Shown: in pieces, positions 1-7,700 of the stretch
Position numbering within the stretch: the stretch's first letter is position 1
How the letters are laid out: every line of letters begins with the position of its first letter
Assembly (NCBI GenBank): GCA_003523945.1
Contig: DOFS01000387.1
Span: 4,453-13,296 of the forward strand
Length of the DNA stretch: 8,844 bases
Reading direction: 5' to 3'
From: Nitrospiraceae bacterium
Lineage (GTDB): Bacteria > Nitrospirota > Nitrospiria > Nitrospirales > UBA8639
Translations under genes and position numbers: made by a program
The notes under the pieces: model-generated
What the model saw: the letters and a program-made list of their open reading frames with translations, nothing else
What the model was told of the DNA's origin: nothing
The model's database searches: none

Positions 1-588
1 ACGATTCCTGCCAATGTGAAGATCTCGGACAAGGGATTTGTTTCACGCATTAAGGCCTTGGGGGACAGATTCGAGATGGCCAGAAGCAATGATGTCTCCC
101 TGGTGACCGATGAGCAGCTCCATGCGCTTGAAGACATTCGCGCGGTGGCCAGGGAGGCACTGACTCCGCTCCAACGGCTGGAGCATGGCATGCACCCCTT
201 CGTGGCGTTTGTGGTGATGCCGGTCTTTGCGTTGGCGAATGCCGGGATTAGCTTTCCGGCTGACTTCCTGGATCAATTGGCCAGTCCGGTCACATTAGGA
301 GTGACATCAGGACTGCTGGGAGGAAAGGTGTTGGGCATCATGGGCATGTGCTACATCCTGATACATTTTCAGTGGGCCTCTTTTCCGGAACAGACTGGCT
401 GGCGGCACCTCTTTGGTGCTGCGATGCTTGCCTCGGTGGGGTTCACGATGTCGTTGTTTATCACCGGACTGGCTTTCACCGATGACGCATTGATTCTCCA
501 AGCCAAGTTGGGCATCCTGCTGGCCTCGTTGATCGGTGGGGTTTCGGGATACTACCTGCTTCGGCGGGCAGGGGAATCGTCTCAATAG
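1..588 (+). CDS. nhaA: Na+/H+ antiporter NhaA, C-terminal part (5' end outside window)
   Basis: The reading frame is open from base 1, so this is the last 195 residues of a longer gene; the GTG at base 16 is internal and not a start. NhaA is an inner-membrane antiporter that exchanges cytoplasmic Na+ (or Li+) for protons in pH and salt homeostasis. The fragment carries family hallmarks. PLQRLEHGMHPFVAF lies at about residues 56-70 and contains the Glu (about 61) equivalent to E. coli E252. GGKVLGI at about 107-113 contains the Lys (about 109) equivalent to E. coli K300. The segment SVGFTMSLFITGLAF at about 145-159 is typical of TM XI. Four hydrophobic segments fit TM IX-XII, ending in LLRR. 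The catalytic Asp residues of TM IV and V lie upstream and cannot be checked. The TAG stop is at 586-588. Identification is firm; only whether the whole gene is intact is unknown. Confidence 0.93.
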   Translation, partial: TIPANVKISDKGFVSRIKALGDRFEMARSNDVSLVTDEQLHALEDIRAVAREALTPLQRLEHGMHPFVAFVVMPVFALANAGISFPADFLDQLASPVTLGVTSGLLGGKVLGIMGMCYILIHFQWASFPEQTGWRHLFGAAMLASVGFTMSLFITGLAFTDDALILQAKLGILLASLIGGVSGYYLLRRAGESSQ

Positions 589-710
589 ACTGTGGAAGGT
601 GCAGTGCGGGTTGCAAAAAGGATAAAACCAGGGGCTGGAAAGGCTTCAGGAAAATTATTTGCGAGAGCTATCTCTACAAGACGGCATTAAACGCTTGAAG
701 CTTTTTCTAG
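589..710. other. convergent intergenic spacer between nhaA and the HEAT-repeat gene
   Basis: This 122-base gap lies between two genes that converge on it. I see no ORF and no hairpin of more than four base pairs followed by a T run on either strand, so no rho-independent terminator can be supported for either gene. Confidence 0.5.
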
Positions 711-1706
711 CTACCGGGATTCAATGAGTTGGATCGCATGCTCTGCAGCCGACCGAACTTCCGGATCGGTTTCTTTTTCCAATAATATTGTGAGTGGCGA
801 GAGAAACGTGGTGTCGCCAATCTTGCCAAGTTGAGTCAGGGCAGCCCCTCGTTCATTGGGTTGCGCCTTTCTGGCAACCATCCATAAGACATCCTGCGCT
901 TCAGGCGTGTGAAAGGACCCTTCTCCCAGTCCCTGGATGATTTTGATCCTGGCGCGCTGCTGGACAAGAGCCTGGGTTGCGCCTCGGGCCCCGGCTGAAT
1001 TCACGGCATCCTCTTGGTTATAGGGGCGGACTAAAACTTCCAGTAGGGTCTCCTCTTCATCCTGGCCGCCATGGATGTGTCCTCGAATGAGATCTCCTAC
1101 AAAACAATAAAAGGGATCTTCTTCCAGATTGCCGATCGTGTCCCAATACAAACTGCCGAGGGGAACGGCATTGGGCTGTGCGTCAAATTGGTGAGTAAAG
1201 ATCTCGCCTAATCCTTCATGGACCAACCGCATCTGGTAGCGGATGGCTGTCGCCTGTTCCAATACCTGAAACTGTCCGCTGGGGTATTCCTCATATTCAA
1301 TCAGGAGATTGGCATCATGCGGCTGGTTAGGGTCGAAGACTACCTGGAACCCGGCATCCTCCAGTTTCAATTTCAAGGTGATACCCACATTGTAGGGCGG
1401 GGCCGGCACATCCAGCCATGTTGAGACGGTGCCGGTCACCAGAATGGTGTGAATGTTCCGTAAAACCTTTTGATCTTCCTGAGACCATTTGGGTACGCCG
1501 GGTGACCTCTCATTTGCCAGAAGGGTATTCGTGAGAGAAATCGTCAGGGCCAGCGTGACCAGCACGGCAGACCAAATCCCTAAATTCTTCAGGTACCGAT
1601 TCGAGTGTCCCTGTCGTTGTCGCTGTGCATCTCTTTTTTGTTGTTGCCGTTTAGGGGGTACGAAAAAAATTCTAGTCGGGTTGCATCGGCTGAGAAGATG
1701 AAGCAT
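711..1706 (-). CDS. membrane-anchored protein with C-terminal HEAT-like repeat, function unknown
   Basis: I chose the ATG at 1706 (331 aa) because GGAG lies at 1716-1713 on the minus strand, six bases upstream. A longer TTG-started form (1745, 344 aa) is possible but has no comparable ribosome binding site. Residues 1-40 are strongly basic and Gln/Arg-rich. Residues about 41-64 (NLGIWSAVLVTLALTISLTN and on) form one hydrophobic segment, giving a signal anchor with the bulk probably periplasmic. The middle (about 85-230) is a mixed alpha/beta region with the phrase DANLLIEYEEYPSG (131-144) that I cannot assign. The C-terminus (about 285-330) has a HEAT-type pattern: R-x2-A-x2-LGKIGD, then a second helix ending PEVRSAAEHAIQLI. 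Such repeats usually mediate protein contacts. It converges with nhaA and diverges from the hydrolase gene. The gene is confidently coding; its function is unknown. Confidence 0.8.
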   Translation of the reverse strand: MLHLLSRCNPTRIFFVPPKRQQQKRDAQRQRQGHSNRYLKNLGIWSAVLVTLALTISLTNTLLANERSPGVPKWSQEDQKVLRNIHTILVTGTVSTWLDVPAPPYNVGITLKLKLEDAGFQVVFDPNQPHDANLLIEYEEYPSGQFQVLEQATAIRYQMRLVHEGLGEIFTHQFDAQPNAVPLGSLYWDTIGNLEEDPFYCFVGDLIRGHIHGGQDEEETLLEVLVRPYNQEDAVNSAGARGATQALVQQRARIKIIQGLGEGSFHTPEAQDVLWMVARKAQPNERGAALTQLGKIGDTTFLSPLTILLEKETDPEVRSAAEHAIQLIESR

Positions 1707-1740
1707 GTGAAGCTCCACGTGGTTGCCTGTCTCTGATCGA

Positions 1741-1800
1741 TTCAAAAATTCACTGAGTGTTGTATTTACCCTATCAAGGCCTGTTCAAAAATTCAAAATT
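1741..1800. repeat. 12-base direct repeat in the divergent intergenic region
   Basis: TTCAAAAATTCA occurs exactly at 1741-1752 and again at 1784-1795, 43 bases apart (about four helical turns). A shortened third version, TTCAAAATT, starts at 1792 and overlaps the second copy. The repeats sit 35-95 bases upstream of the ATG at 1706 of the minus-strand gene and about 180-240 bases upstream of the hydrolase start. They could be binding sites for a regulator, but AT-rich intergenic DNA produces such matches easily. Confidence 0.35.
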
Positions 1801-1869
1801 TTCCTGATCTCATGAAAATCCGACTGTTGAGTTTTTATTAGAGATCCCTGGCTTGACTTATTTCATCGA

Positions 1870-1898
1870 TTGACAAAAAATCTCCTCTCGGCTATTCC
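1870..1898 (+). promoter_or_regulatory. possible sigma70-type promoter for the hydrolase gene
   Basis: A perfect -35 hexamer TTGACA lies at 1870-1875. The sequence 17 bases further on, TATTCC (1893-1898), is only a poor -10 match. It is about 80 bases upstream of the ATG at 1980 and in the right orientation, and no ORF separates them. A second -35-like TTGACT at 1853-1858 has no partner. This is a weak call that rests mainly on the -35 box. Confidence 0.25.
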
Positions 1899-1979
1899 AG
1901 GGCCTGTGTTGGAAGACGAACTGAAACGGCAGACTCGACGACGCTGACATTTGTGGAACTCTAACCCGGAGGAATCTTC

Positions 1980-3566
1980 ATGCCCACACCCCCGCAGCAT
2001 CCGTATCATCCGATCATTTACGTCCGCGGCTTTGCCGCTACTCAGGGTGAAATCGAGGAGACGGTGGCTGACCCATACATGGGCTTTAACATCGGCTCCA
2101 CCAAGTCGCGTGTGGCCTGGACCGGCGACGTCAAGCGCTTCTACTTCGAGTCCCCCCTGGTGCGATTGATGGGTGATCGCGATTACGAGGACGTCTTCGT
2201 GGATGGGGACGACCTGGTGGCGGCCGAGCGTGCCGACCATCCCGTCCCATACCGCTCGATCATCATCTACCGTTATTACGACGAAGCGTCGAAGGACTTT
2301 GGCGACGGCAAGACACCGCCGATCGAGCATTTTGCCAAAGGTCTGGGCAATCTCATACTTCGCCTGCGCGAAAAAGTCTGCGCGAATAAGGACAACAAGG
2401 TCACCCCCAAAGACTTCCGTGTCTATCTTGTGGCCCACTCCATGGGCGGGCTGGTCTGCCGGGCCTTCCTGCAGAATTCAAAGCTCGGCTCAGCGGAGGC
2501 GCGCGGCGCGGTGGACAAACTCTTCACCTACGCCACCCCGCATAATGGGATCGACATGCGCATCGTGCGCAATGTGCCGGGCTGGCTCTCGTTCGGCGAT
2601 ATCAACAATTTTAATCGTGAACGAATGGCTGGATACCTGGCTGTGCCCAAAGGCGATGACGTCTCGATTGTCAAAAACTTTCCCCCCGAGCGCATCTTCA
2701 ATCTGGTCGGTACCAACCCTGGTGATTACACGGTGGCCGGCGGCATTTCCGCTTGGGCGGCAGGGGACGCCAGTGACGGGCTGGTGCGCATAGAAAATGC
2801 CACCACGCACGGGGTTGGCTCAGACGGCAAGGATGTGAATTCGCCGCGCGCCTTCGTACACCGTAGTCACTCAGGTCATTACGGTATTGTCAACTCCGAA
2901 GAAGGCTATCAAAACCTTACGCGGTTTTTGTTCGGTAAACTGCGAGTGGACGGCATTCTGGATATTGATGACATCACCTTGCCTGTGGAAGTGCAAAAAG
3001 CGCACGAAGACGGCCAGAAAGTACGTGCGTCCTATCAGTTCGAGATTGCGGCCAGCGTGCGCGGCTGTCAATGGCAGATGACGCGACGGGAAGTGCGTGA
3101 GCACTCTGCGATCTTCCGCAGCTACGAGGAACTCTTTCCCGGGAAGGCCGGCACCAAGCGCAAGCCGGACCGCTCGAAGAGTCCGCACCTCTTCTCTATT
3201 TTCCTGGACCCGGGTAAAAGCGTTAAATCTTCCAAGTCGGTCAGCTTCGCCTTCGATCTCAAGGTCCTTGTACCCGATTATGTCGTAGATGGCCTGCTCT
3301 TCATGAAGCGGCACTACGAGGGTGGGTTCATCTATCGCCAATTGATTTTGGTCGAGGCCTTTCCCGATAAGGGAAGTCCGAGTGGGTGGCGGATCAAGTA
3401 CGGCTTTCAGGACATGAATCCCGGCAAACCCGGAAAAGACGCAGAGACCCGCCCGGTCATCAAGGGAAAACCGGGTGCAGGCATCGCCTTTGATATCCCC
3501 ATCGAGCAGAACGCCCGCCCTGGGCTGGTTGGAACCTTACGCATTGAAGCCAGGCCCTGGGCTTGA
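1980..3566 (+). CDS. cytoplasmic PGAP1/lipase-like alpha/beta hydrolase with unknown C-terminal domain
   Basis: The start is fixed by GGAGG at 1968-1972, seven bases before the ATG; the product has 528 residues. The N-terminal about 320 residues are an alpha/beta-hydrolase of lipase type. IIYVRGFAA (12-20) is the first strand and oxyanion region, with Arg where HG is usual. AHSMGG (152-157) is the nucleophile elbow with Ser154. TPHNG (186-190) is typical of PGAP1-like and triacylglycerol lipases. SDGLV (265-269) offers Asp266 as the acid, and SHSGHYGIVNS (296-306) offers His297 or His300 as the base. The family hydrolyses ester bonds in lipids or small esters; the substrate here is unknown. 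Residues about 325-528 form a separate region that I do not recognise. There is no signal peptide or membrane segment. A hand count at 2401-2460 gives 37 of 60 G+C, far above the DNA downstream. It appears to be a single-gene unit. Confidence 0.85.
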   Translation: MPTPPQHPYHPIIYVRGFAATQGEIEETVADPYMGFNIGSTKSRVAWTGDVKRFYFESPLVRLMGDRDYEDVFVDGDDLVAAERADHPVPYRSIIIYRYYDEASKDFGDGKTPPIEHFAKGLGNLILRLREKVCANKDNKVTPKDFRVYLVAHSMGGLVCRAFLQNSKLGSAEARGAVDKLFTYATPHNGIDMRIVRNVPGWLSFGDINNFNRERMAGYLAVPKGDDVSIVKNFPPERIFNLVGTNPGDYTVAGGISAWAAGDASDGLVRIENATTHGVGSDGKDVNSPRAFVHRSHSGHYGIVNSEEGYQNLTRFLFGKLRVDGILDIDDITLPVEVQKAHEDGQKVRASYQFEIAASVRGCQWQMTRREVREHSAIFRSYEELFPGKAGTKRKPDRSKSPHLFSIFLDPGKSVKSSKSVSFAFDLKVLVPDYVVDGLLFMKRHYEGGFIYRQLILVEAFPDKGSPSGWRIKYGFQDMNPGKPGKDAETRPVIKGKPGAGIAFDIPIEQNARPGLVGTLRIEARPWA

Positions 3567-3589
3567 GTCGGGGATGACGGGAATTGGTC

Positions 3590-3610
3590 ATGGCGCATTG
3601 TTTGCGCCGT
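3590..3610 (+). terminator. hairpin after the hydrolase gene, possible weak terminator
   Basis: GGCGCA (3592-3597) pairs with TGCGCC (3603-3608) around a five-base loop. A T-G and an A-T pair extend the stem to eight. It lies 24 bases after the hydrolase stop. The following bases (3611 onward, AATATTGTC) are AT-rich but not a T run, so termination efficiency is doubtful. Confidence 0.35.
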
Positions 3611-3642
3611 AATATTGTCACTGGGTGCAGTTTTGGGTTGTC

Positions 3643-3655
3643 TGAGTTAAACTCA
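3643..3655. promoter_or_regulatory. 13-base palindrome upstream of the orphan antitoxin, candidate operator
   Basis: TGAGTTAAACTCA is a perfect palindrome (six-base arms around a central A). It ends 26 bases before the antitoxin ATG at 3682, between any promoter and the ribosome binding site. Antitoxins of many type II modules repress their own promoter through short palindromes in this position; that it does so here is inference. Confidence 0.35.
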
Positions 3656-3681
3656 CATAATTGAAATTGAGAGGTATCGTG

Positions 3682-3891
3682 ATGAATACGAAGCTGAGAG
3701 AACTTCCAGTCGACGAGCGCATCAAGCTCGTTGAAGAATTGTGGGATAGCATTGCCTCCGATCAGAAGGTGCTACCACTTACCGACGAGCAAAAGGCGGA
3801 ACTGGACAAACGTCTCGACGCTTACGAAGTCGATAGAAGCCGTGGTTGCATCGCGACCGAATCTATCGCGAAAATTCGGCGCAAGTTGTGA
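3682..3891 (+). CDS. orphan antitoxin, putative addiction module component family
   Basis: This 69-residue protein matches the family of short helical antitoxins called 'putative addiction module component' (TIGR02574, Unstab_antitox). Family features are LPVDERIKLVEELWDSIAS (8-26), LTDEQKAELDKRLDAY (33-48) and a basic C-terminus, IRRKL. I chose ATG 3682 because GAGG lies at 3671-3674, seven bases upstream; a TTG-started extension from 3661 has no such signal. Family members normally precede a ParE/RelE toxin that their C-terminal tail wraps and neutralises. No toxin follows: 3892-3957 contains no toxin-like reading frame and the next gene is unrelated. The usual tail with a Trp (as in SPWESV of the second antitoxin in this window) is replaced by IATESIAKI. 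It is homologous to the antitoxin at 8594-8809, with about 25 of 43 core positions identical. It may be a solitary remnant or may still act on another toxin. Confidence 0.82.
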   Translation: MNTKLRELPVDERIKLVEELWDSIASDQKVLPLTDEQKAELDKRLDAYEVDRSRGCIATESIAKIRRKL

Positions 3892-3932
3892 CCTTTGAGG
3901 CACTCCGGCAGCGCCTTTCCAATAAGGGGATA

Positions 3933-3948
3933 AACACGGGCACGTGTT
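3933..3948. repeat. inverted repeat just before the broken small gene
   Basis: AACACG (3933-3938) and CGTGTT (3943-3948) are perfect inverted arms around GGCA. The right arm directly abuts the AAGG ribosome binding site at 3949-3952 of the gene starting at 3958. It could be a DNA operator or an RNA hairpin that limits ribosome access. No conserved family is recognised. Confidence 0.3.
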
Positions 3949-3957
3949 AAGGTAAAA

Positions 3958-4577
3958 ATGGTCGGTATAAATAGCATGAACTTCCAAAAACTCTTTATCG
4001 ACACGAATGACTACTACAGACTTGCGAATATTTGGTGGGGTGATGAAAGCGTGCAATTTCATGGATACATAGAAGGTTATAAAAAGGGAGCTGATGCACT
4101 TGTTGAAAAAGCAATTACATCAAACAATATTTCAATTCTTGATACTTTGGTCTATCCGGCATTGTTTCTCTATCGTCAATTCCTGGAGCTTCAAATAAAA
4201 CGCATTATTCTTTTGGATTCAGAAAAAACCCATGATGAAAAAAAGGATGTTATAAATATTGTTGGCCATAATTTAAAGAAAGCTTGGGAGGAGGTAAAAC
4301 AAGTATCAATGATTGTTTTGATGAGGGTGATAATTCAATTGCTGAAATTGAGGAATTAATTCTGGAATTTCACCAATTCGATGAAGCTTCATTGAATTTT
4401 AGATATCCGGTTAGGAAGAAAGATCTGCAGGTAGCCTTCCATAATTGTAAACGATTTGATCTTCAGGTAGTAAAAGATCAGATGGATAGAATTGAGGAAT
4501 TTTTTTTCGATGTAAATGAGGTACTTTTGGCAAATCAAGAGTCTGCTGCAGAAGACATGAGAGAATTTTTCGATTGA
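3958..4577 (+). pseudogene. small helical protein of unknown function, split by a -1 frameshift
   Basis: Two overlapping frames make one protein of about 206 residues. The first runs from ATG 3958 (AAGG at 3949-3952; ATG 3976 is an alternative) and reads GHNLKKAWEEVK up to about 4299, then drifts into unrelated sequence before a stop at 4359. The second frame resumes at once with TSINDCFDEGDNSIAEIEEL and runs to the TGA at 4575-4577. Slipping back one base in the A run at 4296-4299 joins them seamlessly, so loss of one A (five to four) is the simplest cause. The joined protein is mostly helical. It contains ALFLYRQFLELQIK, GHNLKKAW and a late FRYP, a pattern I associate with uncharacterised helical proteins of HEPN-like appearance, without certainty. 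A hand count at 4201-4260 gives 16 of 60 G+C, so it is much more AT-rich than its neighbours and probably acquired. It lies in the same direction as the helicase, 155 bases before it. Confidence 0.7.
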
Positions 4578-4627
4578 ATCCTATTTGTTTCTGCTATTGA
4601 ATTGACTGCGAAAACCGAACCAGGGGC

Positions 4628-4672
4628 TTTGAGTCCCGGCGCTGGTGGGTTGCACAGTGCCAAGGACTCGGA
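4628..4672. repeat. long imperfect hairpin between the small gene and the helicase
   Basis: Three features build this hairpin. GAGTCC (4631-4636) pairs with GGACTC (4664-4669). GGCGCTG (4638-4644) pairs with CAGTGCC (4655-4661), including one G-T pair. The base extends by two T-G pairs and one T-A pair to 4628/4672. This gives 16 pairs, a small internal loop (C against AA) and a ten-base apical loop. It is locally GC-rich inside an AT-rich gap. No T run follows, so it is not a standard terminator. It could be a structured leader, a small RNA, a REP-like element or a mobile-element scar. Confidence 0.55.
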
Positions 4673-4692
4673 CGATTTCAGTAGGGCAAGCA

Positions 4693-4724
4693 TTGACGAA
4701 AACCCAATCAAGCTCCTGTAAAAT
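4693..4724 (+). promoter_or_regulatory. possible promoter giving a nearly leaderless helicase mRNA
   Basis: TAAAAT at 4719-4724 is a good -10 box and TTGACG at 4693-4698 a good -35 box, but the spacer is 20 bases, longer than the preferred 16-18. Transcription would begin about 4731-4733, at or just before the helicase ATG. That fits the absence of a Shine-Dalgarno sequence there. It remains a weak prediction. Confidence 0.3.
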
Positions 4725-4732
4725 TTAATAAA

Positions 4733-7700
4733 ATGGCGCGACCATTTTTTAACTCATCCATTCAAGAGCTCGAAAGACAGTTTCATGAAAATAACAATAA
4801 TCATAAAGTTCTTCAGACCCTACAAGAGGAGTTAACGTATAGAAAAACTCCGCGTGCAAAAAAATTAGCTGATCAAGTAAAAAATCGACTTGATTTGTTT
4901 GGATCCCCGCCAATCACTCATGAACCGAAATCACAGGAACCTCCACCACCTTTACCTCAATCCCCTCAACCGACCGCTCATTCGGATGAACGACCGCCTC
5001 CCGACCAGCCATCCAAGAAAGTTCCCAATGGGAGCGGACCATTACGGCCAGAGCCCCCCAAAGGCCCAACCATACATCCACCAGTTAGCAATCGACCGGA
5101 AGATATCTTATCCGCATGGACAGCCTTGGAAATTCTCTCGCCTCCATCCTTTATTCGGCCTGAGGATTTAGCCAGTGGGGACCGCAGGCGCGTCGCTTCT
5201 CTTGGCGAATCGCCCCTCCCATGGGAACGAAGCGAACGGTCACGCCCAAATTACCGTCTCTACTACCAGGTCGTTCTAGGGGCAATAAAAATGGAACCAG
5301 CTGTGGGGCTGCTCCTTGAGCGATATGGCGACACGCGCCCGGAAAGGCCAAGCACGAGAGGTAAGGCTGTGCTCGCCATTGTCGTGGTTAATCGGCAAGG
5401 GCAGCTTGTGGATTCACCTGCTGTGGGTATTTCAAGTTTTGGTTGGGGTGTAATGACTGCACTGAAAGGGGAACTGGCAGATCTCGCAAACTGGCCCAGC
5501 GTTGAGTCAAAACTAGTGGAAAAAATTGAAAAAAGACTTTTAGGTGTGATGACAGGAAATGAAGATGAAAGTGAACTCAGGAAGCGCCCCCTTACGCAAG
5601 CGGTATTGATGGCCGCATATAACGCCCTGGTTCAAGAACTGGATTTGCCAAATGATTGGGTCGAGCCCCCCGAATTCGCCATTCGTTCCTATACCTTTTT
5701 TAAAGACCCTAACCCGCCGGAACCCCTTCTTCTCAACAGCTTCTTTCTCGCAGACCTTGCCATCGCTCGAACATTATTCTCCGAAGGTAAGGCCACGCCG
5801 AATCTCAAACGTTATCTCGGTGTTGAAGGTCCACACACCCCTCTTGATCTGCTTGGAGCCCCTACCGCATTAGCGGAAGCTGTGAGTCCGGCCCTTACCC
5901 CATTGGGGCGTTGGCCTGGACAAGGCCGGCAGCCGCTTGTCTTACTCCAGCAAGCAGCCGTTAATCTGGCATTTCAGGAGACATGCACCGGAGGATTGCT
6001 CGGCATAAATGGTCCGCCTGGTACAGGAAAGACAACGCTGCTCCGTGATTTGGTTGCTGGGATAGTTGTCAAGCGGGCGAAAGCCATGGTGGCGTTTAAC
6101 GATCCTGAGAAAGCCTTCGACCATTCTGGACAAAAGCTTAAAGCCGGCAATGGCTGGATTCACCTTTATCGGTTGAACCAATCTCTCCGTGGGTTCGAGA
6201 TGGTGGTTGCATCATCAAACAATAAAGCGGTTGAAAATGTGAGTGCAGAGCTGCCCACCCTTGCTGCCATTGCAACCGATGCGACTGAACTGCGTTATTT
6301 CAAGACCCTCTCTGATGCTCTTCATCAATCTGAAACATGGGGGACCATTGCTGCTGTGCTCGGCAATGCACAGAACCGCAGCCGATTTAAGCAGATCTTT
6401 TGGTGGGACGACGACAACGGACTGAATAGTTACCTTCGTGCGGTTGGGGGTTCAGTGCAGGAATTAGAGACCGTTGATCCGGAAACGGGTAAGCCAAAAC
6501 GCCGTAAACCAATCATTGTTGATGCCGAGAGCCCACCAATCGGCCGTGAAGAAGCACTCAAACGATGGAAGGAGGCACGACAACGGTTCCGGAGTGCTTT
6601 GGAGAAGAGCCGTCAGTGTCAGTCATGGTTGGAAAGCCTGCACATTGACTTGAACCGATTGCCAGCGTTGGATCGTGAGGAAGCTGATGCTAAGGTCAAG
6701 CGTGATGCTGCGCTAGAAATAGTTCGACGGCTCAAAGGTATGGGGGCGAAAGGCCTGCAAGTATTCTCAGACATTGCCCTTCAGCTTCCAAGTCCAGAAG
6801 ATGATCTTCGTAAACACGATTTGGCGAAACCGGGATTTTGGGCACGATTATTTAGGACCAAATCTATGCGAAAGTGGATTGAACTACGGAATGCTTTCCT
6901 GGAATGGCAGAATGTCGAAAATGACTGGGAAAAAGCTTGTGCAGAGAATCATCAGGTGAAGCAACGAATTGCTGATGCTCAGCAAAAACATGGTGTTGTT
7001 CTTATGGGCCCCTCATTCTTCGATCTAGAGCATGGAAAGCGCCATCAAATGACGCCGTGGTTTTCACCAGATGCACAACGCCTGCGCGACGAAGTTTTCA
7101 TTTCGGCCATGGCTGTTCACCGTGCCTTCATTGACACAGCTGCCAAGCCTTTACGGCATAATCTCGGAGCTCTAATGAATGTTTTTACATCGCAAACCCT
7201 TCCTGGACCAGAGAAACAGGCATTGTTGCCAGACTTGTGGGCTTCACTCTTTCTCGTGATTCCGTTGATCTCGACGACATTCGCTTCTGTCAACAGAATG
7301 CTTGGCAAGCTGCCGCTCCAAAGCCTCGGCTGGTTGCTTGTGGATGAGGCAGGACAAGCATTGCCACAGGCTGCCGTAGGGGCCATCATGCGTACACGCC
7401 GGGCAGTCATGGTTGGCGATCCCGTGCAGATTGAGCCTGTGGTGGTGCTTCCTGATTCGTTGACAAACGCCATCTGCCGCTGTTTCGGTATAGACCCTGA
7501 CCACTATGGGGCCCCATCAGCCTCGGTACAAACCCGTGGTGACGCTGCATCTACCTACGCCAGTGAGTTCCAAACCAGGACCGGCAGTCGAAGTGTCGGG
7601 GTCCCGTTATTGGTGCATCGCCGATGTTCAGAACCCATGTTTAGTATCTCAAACTCAATTGCCTACTCAGGGTTAATGGTATCAGCAAAATCGCCCAAAC

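Noticed and set aside
1863..2438. 191-codon minus-strand open frame
   Set aside because: It lies almost wholly opposite the well-supported hydrolase gene, has no domain signature, and is a by-product of GC-rich codon usage.
2173..2793. 206-codon plus-strand frame inside the hydrolase
   Set aside because: It is a shifted frame of the hydrolase rich in Ser, Arg, Trp and Pro, with no recognisable motif.
3892..3957. Relic of a ParE/RelE toxin behind the orphan antitoxin
   Set aside because: No frame in this stretch carries the toxin's conserved phrases, and it is too short.
4290..4302. Programmed -1 ribosomal frameshift
   Set aside because: The site GTA AAA CAA is not a classical X XXY YYZ slippery heptamer, and no clear downstream stimulatory structure was seen. 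A base deletion is simpler.
4284..4577. Separate gene starting at TTG 4284
   Set aside because: The apparent start falls within coding sequence of the preceding frame, and the two frames join cleanly by a one-base shift, so this is the second half of one gene.
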